A stretch of 54,229 nucleotides of DNA, from positions 1 to 54,229 of the IMG/VR virus record IMGVR_UViG_3300035698_007284, one strand, 5' to 3'. The stretch comes from a virus. Numbering within the stretch: the first letter of the stretch is position 1; each line of letters opens with the position of its first letter. The notes below the pieces were generated by a model that was not told where the DNA came from, made no database searches, and was given only the letters and a program-made list of their open reading frames with translations. This document shows positions 48,750 to 54,229 of this stretch, piece after piece. The position numbers and the translations under genes were made by a program.

Positions 48750-49415
48750 CTACAGGTCATTAGCAGAGACCCTCTTTTGTTTGCCAGTAAGAGCAATTCT
48801 CTCACTAGTATCGTATAAAGGCCAGTATTTAGGACCTGGAACAACTATCGTCCAGTACCGAGAGGCTCTGTCCCTTGCCCTTCTATTAAAAAAGGACACT
48901 GTTCCAAATCCAGTCTTACCATAACCTAAGCACCTGCCACATACGTTTTCTCCCATAGGCTCACCATAAGCATCAGCTGGGTTATCCCCTTTATACTCAC
49001 CACTTCCCTTACATCTTCTACATGGAGTTTCATCCTCAAAGTTGCAAGTACCCCTAATGTCAATTGCTCTTCTTAGTCTCTTATCAACGTGGTCAACATG
49101 ATGAGTACATACATAAAGGTCAACATTTCTCTTTCTTGTCTGAACTATGAAATAAGTCATTAACTTATTAACCTTACCAGTAGCATTTCTACTATCCAAT
49201 ATCTGGTACATCTCATCCAGCCACAGTGAGCAGTTTTCTATTTCATCATCCTCTAAGTGCTCAAGGAAATAATCCATTGTGAACCTGGTATGAGGAAACT
49301 CAACCCACGCATTAGATAAAATCTTCCTCTTTTTAACAGCCCAATCTCTAAAGATTAAAGCAACTGTAGAAACTGACTTACCACACCCCTGCGTACCTTC
49401 CAATGTTATAATCAC
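48750..49415 (-). CDS. Zot/FtsK-HerA-like ATPase with inserted zinc finger, packaging candidate
   Basis: 221 residues from GTG 49415 (GGAGG 9 bases upstream). Walker A GTQGCGKS (7-14), Walker B LWLDE (64-68), then LDSRNATGKVNKLMTYFIVQ, TRKRNVDLYVCTHH and VDKRLRRAIDI, the arrangement of Zot-like and viral FtsK/HerA-type ATPases. Residues 132-162 carry CRRC and CGRC pairs in a DnaJ-like CxxCxGxG style. Such ATPases drive DNA or virion export in non-tailed viruses. A P-loop-less paralogue is at 30368. Confidence 0.75.
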   Translation of the reverse strand: MIITLEGTQGCGKSVSTVALIFRDWAVKKRKILSNAWVEFPHTRFTMDYFLEHLEDDEIENCSLWLDEMYQILDSRNATGKVNKLMTYFIVQTRKRNVDLYVCTHHVDHVDKRLRRAIDIRGTCNFEDETPCRRCKGSGEYKGDNPADAYGEPMGENVCGRCLGYGKTGFGTVSFFNRRARDRASRYWTIVVPGPKYWPLYDTSERIALTGKQKRVSANDL

Positions 49416-49416
49416 T

Positions 49417-49731
49417 TTAGTCGTCCTCCATGCCTGATCCCTGACCACGCCTTGATGCTAACGCAACTTCAGCAAACTCATCTCGACCTTTTCTGTCCTT
49501 ACTAACATGCAGGATTGCAAAGGATTCCATGGCGTCCTTTAACAGTTTTGACTTGTACTTAAGCCTAATAATGTTCATAACAATGAGAGGATACATAGCA
49601 TCCGGATCTATTTCTGTCAACTGCATCAGTTTCTTAAAGTCCTTTGTCTCAAAGAATGCATTGACTACTCCCGCATCCCTGTCTCCAGTTAGGGCAATAA
49701 TATCTCCAATTACACCTGGACTTTTAGCCAT
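49417..49731 (-). CDS. Hypothetical helical protein
   Basis: 104 residues, predicted all-helical (VIGDIIALTGDRDAGVVNAF, KLMQLTEIDPDAMYPLIVMN) with a charged tail. Its stop is 1 base before the ATPase start. The upstream sequence TTTAAACGGAGGT also precedes the genes at 46726 and (as TTAAACGGAGGT) 44524. Confidence 0.6.
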   Translation of the reverse strand: MAKSPGVIGDIIALTGDRDAGVVNAFFETKDFKKLMQLTEIDPDAMYPLIVMNIIRLKYKSKLLKDAMESFAILHVSKDRKGRDEFAEVALASRRGQGSGMEDD

Positions 49732-49759
49732 CTCAACCTCCGTTTAAAATTTAGTTTAT

Positions 49760-49894
49760 CTATACTGGTGGATGAATCTTTGATGGTCTGACTTTCTTAA
49801 CTAACTTTGGATCTAATAGCCCTCCTTTAGGCACTTTGTTCTTAGTATACTCCATTATACTTGGAATTCTTGTTCCCAATGGTCCCTTAGGCAT
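49760..49894 (-). CDS. Small protein with PKGGLL motif (family member 4)
   Basis: 44 residues. IPSIMEYTKNKVPKGGLLDP then KLVKK, then a basic/proline tail. The motif aligns with those at 41098, 41387 and 41539 although the gene is 8 kb away. GGAGG lies 7 bases before the ATG. Confidence 0.65.
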   Translation of the reverse strand: MPKGPLGTRIPSIMEYTKNKVPKGGLLDPKLVKKVRPSKIHPPV

Positions 49895-49896
49895 AA

Positions 49897-50316
49897 CTAT
49901 TCCTCCCCTCTATAACCCATAGCTTTTACAATGATAATATCTGGGTCATTAAAGATGTCATCCTTAGTAATGTACTTAACATCTTTAGTCCAGGGTCCCC
50001 ACTCAGGTACCCTAATATCACCCTTATGTCCACAAACATCTAATCTACCACCACAGATTGAACATTCCTCAATAGGACAGACCTCAGCTGTGTCTGAGTA
50101 ATGTGGTGCTCCCCAAGGCGTTCCACAGTTAGGACAGGGTTTCTTCTTAAACTTAATCCTTAGCGGCTTAGCAGGTCCCTGTTCTTGTCCCCAGAAAATT
50201 CTTTTTCTTTTCTTATACTTTCTCTGCTTTTTCTCAGGCTTAGATATCTGAAAAGGAACTTTCTTCCCAGTTAGTTTCCTGACTCTTCTTCTTATCCTAG
50301 GTTTTCTAGTAGTCAT
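49897..50316 (-). CDS. Basic zinc-finger protein
   Basis: 139 residues. The first 60 residues are strongly basic (K/R runs). Then CPNC, CPIEECSIC and a final CGH give two zinc sites (residues about 61-95). It looks like a DNA-binding, perhaps virion-packaged, protein. Not assigned. Confidence 0.65.
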   Translation of the reverse strand: MTTRKPRIRRRVRKLTGKKVPFQISKPEKKQRKYKKRKRIFWGQEQGPAKPLRIKFKKKPCPNCGTPWGAPHYSDTAEVCPIEECSICGGRLDVCGHKGDIRVPEWGPWTKDVKYITKDDIFNDPDIIIVKAMGYRGEE

Positions 50317-50321
50317 CTAAA

Positions 50322-50420
50322 TCAACCTCTTTTCTTTTTGCGCCAGATAAGTCCAACTGCGCCAGCAACAACTGCACTAGTAGCAGCAATGAGACCTATC
50401 TTTCTCTTGTTAATTTTCAC
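50322..50420 (-). CDS. Single-pass membrane miniprotein
   Basis: 32 residues from GTG 50420 after AAAGGAGG. KINKRKIGL then a hydrophobic helix (about 8-26) and a basic end WRKKKRG. Positive charges on both sides of the helix. Confidence 0.5.
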   Translation of the reverse strand: MKINKRKIGLIAATSAVVAGAVGLIWRKKKRG

Positions 50421-50431
50421 TTTTCCTCCTT

Positions 50432-50680
50432 TCAACTTCTCATTATGAAACTACCAGTTCTCAGTTCATTAACTCTTATATGATAGGGGGGATGTAACTG
50501 GCCTGCTACCTTACCCTCTTTCGCCATTGTCTCTATTGCCCTTTTAGAAGTATTAAATACTACTAAACTACCCTTCTTAGCAAGTTCTTCATTCTGAACA
50601 CTGAACCCCTTATTCTTTAGGTAGTTATAAAATGCCATAGCAGCCTGGTCTGACCCTAATGATATATAGTAATTAGGCAT
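50432..50680 (-). CDS. Small hypothetical protein
   Basis: 82 residues from ATG 50680; the frame is open to 50794 inside the upstream gene. Alpha/beta (NYYISLGSDQAAMAFYNYLK, GSLVVFNTSKRAIETM). Not recognised. Confidence 0.5.
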   Translation of the reverse strand: MPNYYISLGSDQAAMAFYNYLKNKGFSVQNEELAKKGSLVVFNTSKRAIETMAKEGKVAGQLHPPYHIRVNELRTGSFIMRS

Positions 50681-50681
50681 C

Positions 50682-50942
50682 TTACCACTTTCTCCTACTA
50701 CGTCTGGACTCCTTCTGTTCGTACCAAGCAGTCCGCCTTGTCTCCATTGCTTCCCTTCTTGAAATCTTCCTTGGTCTCTTACTAGTATATTCATTTATCG
50801 CCATAGCCAATAACCAGAACACTATAACAACACTAGTGTACTGAAGATAGACAAAACTGGCATGCTCACTAGTATGATCTGCAAAGAAAAAGAAGCAGAA
50901 TAGGAAAGTTGTTGCCCCTGCCAAATAGATCATTATGTTCAT
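50682..50942 (-). CDS. Two-helix membrane protein with basic tail
   Basis: 86 residues. Helices at about 5-22 and 30-48, then a strongly basic cytoplasmic tail (KRPRKISRREAME, ESRRSRRKW). The basic tail could contact DNA beneath a membrane. Not recognised. Confidence 0.6.
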   Translation of the reverse strand: MNIMIYLAGATTFLFCFFFFADHTSEHASFVYLQYTSVVIVFWLLAMAINEYTSKRPRKISRREAMETRRTAWYEQKESRRSRRKW

Positions 50943-50956
50943 TATTTATTATCCTC

Positions 50957-51685
50957 CTAAACATCAATCTCTGTAACTATACCATTACCTAAACTCTTAG
51001 TGCCCTTACCTGTAGGGTTAGAACCCAGATACTGTCTTTCAATACGACCAGGGCCTGTCTCTCTATTAGTATACAAAGATTCCTTATCAAGATAAGCATC
51101 AAACTTATCTTCATCCATAACTGTATCTGAATGTATCCAGACGACAGAGCCACCATGAGGTTTCTTATACTCTACCCAAGGTATCTTGCCTCTAAAACCA
51201 GTTTTCCTAATAGCCTCTCTAACACACAGTAACTGACGTTCTAGAGGTAATGCACTATGAATAGACATAAACTTTACCCACTCATCTCTAGGCCAATGTC
51301 CTTGGATTTCAGCGCCCTTAAGTATAGCTGCTAACTCTTGAATAGCACCATACCCTAGAGGCATATGAGCTGAATGCTGTAAGGTCTCATGCCCAAATTC
51401 ATGAGCAAGAACATCTTCTTTTCTTTCATCTGTTAGATCCTTATCTATCATTATCATATGGAGCCACTTTCTTTCAGAAACAGATTCAGGTAAGGACTGC
51501 TGAGGAACTTCCTGAAGAGATATCTGACCCAAGGCTGACTGTTTCTTCCCTAGATCTTTTACAAAAACTATTTGAGTAGGACTTAATGCAGCCTCACCTT
51601 GGGTACTGTATAGATTTAAAGGTACATCAACTAGTTCTGCCCCACTTTCAGTCTTCATACTTACAGGAGAAACTTCTTTAGTCAT
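50957..51685 (-). CDS. HExxH metallopeptidase-like protein
   Basis: 242 residues. DVLAHEFGHETLQHS (residues about 83-97) is an HExxH motif with an extra glutamate and histidine. There is no signal peptide, so it is cytoplasmic or virion-internal. The C-terminus has a KxPxGGSVVWIHSDTVMDE segment. The gene lies beside the surface-protein cluster and may process it. Confidence 0.6.
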   Translation of the reverse strand: MTKEVSPVSMKTESGAELVDVPLNLYSTQGEAALSPTQIVFVKDLGKKQSALGQISLQEVPQQSLPESVSERKWLHMIMIDKDLTDERKEDVLAHEFGHETLQHSAHMPLGYGAIQELAAILKGAEIQGHWPRDEWVKFMSIHSALPLERQLLCVREAIRKTGFRGKIPWVEYKKPHGGSVVWIHSDTVMDEDKFDAYLDKESLYTNRETGPGRIERQYLGSNPTGKGTKSLGNGIVTEIDV

Positions 51686-51939
51686 TATTCACCTTCTTGA
51701 ACGAATATTATCAGATCTAGAACGTTGTACTCACCATCCTCATTTAGATCTGTAACTTCTTCCCAATCCACCTGCTGTCTTGATTCTGGAATTATTACAT
51801 CTTCGCTATCTCCTACTTGAGGGATACTTATTTCAGCAGAGTCACTATTCCCTTTATCAAGTACTACAATAACACCACCAAGTAGGGCTCCAGCAGCTAT
51901 TAGTATACAAACAACTCCAGCAATTCTTCTCCGTTTCAT
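51685..51939 (-). CDS. Membrane-anchored dockerin-like protein
   Basis: 84 residues. A basic start (KRRR), one anchor helix (about 6-27), a linker, then DLNEDGEYNVLDLIIFVQEG at the C-terminus. That is one type I dockerin repeat with the calcium ligands D-x-N-x-D-G-x-x-N-x-x-D. Normal dockerins have two repeats; this has one. It lies directly after a cohesin-domain gene. Confidence 0.65.
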   Translation of the reverse strand: MKRRRIAGVVCILIAAGALLGGVIVVLDKGNSDSAEISIPQVGDSEDVIIPESRQQVDWEEVTDLNEDGEYNVLDLIIFVQEGE

Positions 51940-51948
51940 CTTACCTCC

Positions 51949-52998
51949 TTATAATACTTCAACTGTACCATCTGACCATGTTCTAATAACGAACCACTGA
52001 CCAAATTGGTATACCTCAACTTCACTAACTACATATACATTACCTGGGCCTCCTGGTTCATCAAATTGATAGGGATTCCTTTCTAACATCTTCTCAATCA
52101 TCATATCATTTATCTCTTGAGAGAAGAATTTACTTATTCGGGTTGGTACAGGATCTCCTTGACTAGGATTATAGACAGTAGGTCTATTATCTATATCACC
52201 ACAAATACCATCTTCATCTGCATCATTTAAGGCATCATTAGGACAGATATCACAAGTATCTCCTATACCATCACTATCAGTGTCTACCTGTCTATTAGGA
52301 GTTTCTACACAACTATCACAAGCATCCCCATACCCATCCCCATCAATATCCGATTGGTCATTATTTGCAATAGTAGGGCAGTTATCACATACATCACCTA
52401 ACCCATCTTTATCAGTATCATCTAAATTTCTAGAAGACACTCCAGGACAGTTATCATCTCCTACAGTGGCAAGTACAGTAACTACACAACCTGTAAAAGA
52501 TATAGTATAAGGAACCCCCTTAAGATCCCCTACAACTGGTGCACTGGAACTAAAACGTACAGTAGCCTCAGCCTCCCAAGATGAAACAGTAAAGTGAACT
52601 CTAGCGATACTCCCATCTCCCTCAAAACCAACACCTCTTTCAGTAGAAACAAAAAGTAACTCAACTCTATTACTAAAGTTATCTTGGTCTAATATAACTA
52701 AATCACCTGGTACTGTATCATAATGAGTTCCCTTTTCTACCTTTGAAGACATAACAACACTAGGTCCAAATACTAAAGTAAACTCACCACCCCCTGCAAC
52801 TGATCTACTAGGAACATCCATCATTATATCTATATAAAAGGTATCCTTCATCTCTACTTCATCTACTGAAGGTACAAGTTCAAATGTAACTGTAGGTACA
52901 GATGGAATTATCTGACCTGAAACACCCTGTGCTAGTATAGGAGATGCCATTAATAGTATTAATAGAAAGATTATTAGTACATTTAGTTTCTTCATCAT
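51949..52998 (-). CDS. Secreted cohesin plus thrombospondin type 3 repeat protein
   Basis: 349 residues. Signal peptide (1-23, ending ASPILA). Residues about 33-172 have the cohesin strand pattern (VTFELVPSVDEVEMKDTF; a later SIARVHFTV strand). Residues about 182-278 are calcium-binding thrombospondin type 3 repeats (NCP, D-D-D-GxGD-CD). A final 70-residue domain ends WFVIRTWSDGTVEVL. It is an exported or virion-surface adhesion protein that could bind the adjacent dockerin-like protein. Confidence 0.8.
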   Translation of the reverse strand: MMKKLNVLIIFLLILLMASPILAQGVSGQIIPSVPTVTFELVPSVDEVEMKDTFYIDIMMDVPSRSVAGGGEFTLVFGPSVVMSSKVEKGTHYDTVPGDLVILDQDNFSNRVELLFVSTERGVGFEGDGSIARVHFTVSSWEAEATVRFSSSAPVVGDLKGVPYTISFTGCVVTVLATVGDDNCPGVSSRNLDDTDKDGLGDVCDNCPTIANNDQSDIDGDGYGDACDSCVETPNRQVDTDSDGIGDTCDICPNDALNDADEDGICGDIDNRPTVYNPSQGDPVPTRISKFFSQEINDMMIEKMLERNPYQFDEPGGPGNVYVVSEVEVYQFGQWFVIRTWSDGTVEVL

Positions 52999-53004
52999 TA
53001 CCTC

Positions 53005-53601
53005 CTAATATATAGCCCCACCTGGACCACTTGATGGACTAAAAATAGCATTTGATCTAGTTGGAATATAAACAGGTTCCTCTCCACCACCTGATGACTT
53101 ATAAATCTTAAAATCACCATCACTATTTAAGTGCTCTAGAACCCATCCAGTTGCAGCTGTCCACTCACTAAATCTCCCATCTGAAATTGTATAACCACGA
53201 CTAAATCCCCATCTTGTATAAGAGGAAACATTTGTCACCTCAATCACATACTTTACATCATTGGTCAATGTTATAGGAGTAACCAAATCAGCCCCATACC
53301 AGCCCCAACCAGAAGCAGTAACTGTTAGACTAGCTAAAGGAGAACCAGTAGGAAAATCTCCACTAGCCGCATAAAGCTTTACATAAGAATTTAGATAAAT
53401 ATAAACTTCTATTCTTGTAAGATCAAAAGTTTCAGGAGCAACAAATGAAGTTGCATATTTTTGATTAACACTAGTATAGCCATTATCATTAAAAGGAGTA
53501 CATTCAAGAACGACAACATCCTCAGCAATAATAGAATCAGAAGGTATTCCCAATCCTATAATCAATATAGTAAAGAATAAAACTATTATGCGTTTCTTCA
53601 T
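53005..53601 (-). CDS. Secreted beta-sandwich surface protein
   Basis: 198 residues. Signal peptide (1-26). The rest is beta-rich: SFVAPETFDLTRIEVYIYL, VKYVIEVTNVSSYTRWGFSR, TAATGWVLEHLNSDGDFKIY. This is the layout of lectin-like or CBM-like modules seen in environmental bacterial surface proteins. No enzymatic motif. Probably part of the virion or host-attachment layer with its neighbours. Confidence 0.65.
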   Translation of the reverse strand: MKKRIIVLFFTILIIGLGIPSDSIIAEDVVVLECTPFNDNGYTSVNQKYATSFVAPETFDLTRIEVYIYLNSYVKLYAASGDFPTGSPLASLTVTASGWGWYGADLVTPITLTNDVKYVIEVTNVSSYTRWGFSRGYTISDGRFSEWTAATGWVLEHLNSDGDFKIYKSSGGGEEPVYIPTRSNAIFSPSSGPGGAIY

Positions 53602-53602
53602 T

Positions 53603-54229
53603 TTACCACCTATTTGCTGGCCATTCCAGTTTCATCATTATGGCTACTGCATCACCAACCATCGTATCACTACCATTATTAGCATCCCTGTATATCTTCC
53701 AAATAATTATATCATCTGCATCCCAATTAGGATCAAACGCACTAATAGTAGAAGTATTTATATCTTCAGTTGTTCCATCTATAGTTGTAGTAACTGTCTC
53801 AGCAGAACCTAAGGCTACATCATACTGCTCACTATCAGTTCTACCTACAGTCTGGACAGCCCATACTACATCACCAGCTACAGGAGTTCCAGTCCAATAT
53901 ATAGTAGGTGTAATACTTCCACTTGTATAGGTATCAGGAATAATAAATTCCCAATAAACCGATTCATCAGAGCTAGGATCAAATGCTAATTGATAATAAC
54001 TAAAATTAGTCCCATCTGTCAGGACTTGTTCAGCTCCACTGACAGTAGGAGTAATACCTCCACCTGGAGTTAAGACAATTTCATATGTAGTAGTAGTCTC
54101 TGTAGGGAAGTTATCAGCATATACATCTCCATCAACTATTAAGTCGTCTCCAATCCCAATAGGACTTGTACCATATATTGTACCTGGAACAGTTAAGTCT
54201 TGTTGAACTATAACCATAGGTGCTTCAAG
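53603..54229 (-). CDS. Beta-rich fibre-like protein, N-terminus outside the window
   Basis: At least 208 codons; the frame stays open to the window edge and no ribosome site precedes the ATG at 54217, so the true start is beyond. Segments such as VYWEFIIPDTYTSG with IYWTGTP and VVWAVQTVG recur in tail-fibre-like or spike proteins of phages, and the C-terminus ends AIMMKLEWPANRW. Probably a receptor-binding or structural protein. Confidence 0.6.
   Translation of the reverse strand, partial: LEAPMVIVQQDLTVPGTIYGTSPIGIGDDLIVDGDVYADNFPTETTTTYEIVLTPGGGITPTVSGAEQVLTDGTNFSYYQLAFDPSSDESVYWEFIIPDTYTSGSITPTIYWTGTPVAGDVVWAVQTVGRTDSEQYDVALGSAETVTTTIDGTTEDINTSTISAFDPNWDADDIIIWKIYRDANNGSDTMVGDAVAIMMKLEWPANRW

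Noticed and set aside
1-54229. Circular genome closed at the window ends
   Set aside because: Joining the right end to the left gives ATG TTC TTG and then a stop after a few codons, out of frame with the right-end protein. No repeat is shared by the ends, so closure is not supported.
1-54229. tRNA genes
   Set aside because: No cloverleaf with GTTCRA-type arm was recognised by eye; a tRNA scan would be needed to be sure.

Overview
The window reads as about 54 kb of a double-stranded DNA virus or virus-like element of a bacterium. Nearly every gap is only a few bases. Stop and start codons overlap constantly (TAATG, ATGA). Strong AGGAGG ribosome sites precede ATG, GTG or TTG starts, and all three stop codons are used. 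The many short, cysteine-rich or single-helix membrane proteins of unknown family are also typical of viruses. The DNA is AT-rich, with a few conspicuous GC-richer patches. The host cannot be named from the sequence. The B12-dependent ribonucleotide reductase, LuxR-type helix-turn-helix proteins, and cohesin, dockerin and thrombospondin type 3 domains would fit an anaerobic or subsurface Gram-positive-like or Chloroflexota-like host, but that is inference. I see no tRNA or rRNA genes, no insertion sequence and no CRISPR array. I also see no terminase, portal, HK97-type capsid or tail gene; those could lie outside the window, because genes run off both ends.

Layout. (1) Positions 1-7954 are read leftward from a near-consensus promoter at 8073-8101. 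They encode an SNF2-type helicase, a winged-helix protein, a DUF5658-like membrane protein, an exported ComEC-type metallo-beta-lactamase, a HigA-like antitoxin without a visible toxin, a MazG-like pyrophosphohydrolase and several unknowns. A 36-bp tandem array of about 16 units lies at 2809-3383. (2) Positions 8209-36130 are read rightward: a recombination set (Rad52-like annealing protein, DUF669/SSB-like protein, RusA, Cas4/RecB-like nuclease), a complete 7-deazaguanine pathway (FolE, QueD, QueE, QueC, QueF) with a DpdA-like transglycosylase, nucleotide-pool enzymes (class II RNR, a ThyA-like gene split by a stop codon, MazG-like and Nudix proteins), RNase H, many zinc-ribbon and membrane miniproteins, and two DNA polymerases. 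One polymerase is a uracil-glycosylase/PolA fusion; the other is a phi29-like family B enzyme. (3) Positions 36222-54229 are read leftward and look late or structural: lysine-rich proteins, a four-member family sharing a VPKGGLL tail, a Zot/FtsK-HerA-like ATPase, two HExxH proteins, a GT-C glycosyltransferase plus an O-antigen-ligase-like protein, and a surface cluster with a dockerin-like protein next to a cohesin/thrombospondin-3 protein.

How it fits together. The virus probably makes preQ0 from GTP, reduces it to preQ1 and places it in its DNA with the DpdA-like enzyme. The first part of this operon (queC, folE, dpdA, queF, a GNAT protein) follows a long structured RNA at 10886-11046 that can form two competing hairpins. 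A recurring theme is an active enzyme accompanied elsewhere by a paralogue that has lost its catalytic residues: QueE and a cluster-less QueE-like protein, DpdA and a second TGT-like protein lacking the key aspartates, and the Zot-like ATPase and a paralogue without a P-loop. A protein-primed-type polymerase, a FtsK-HerA/Zot-like ATPase, abundant membrane proteins and no tailed-phage genes together raise the possibility of a non-tailed, possibly membrane-containing virus.
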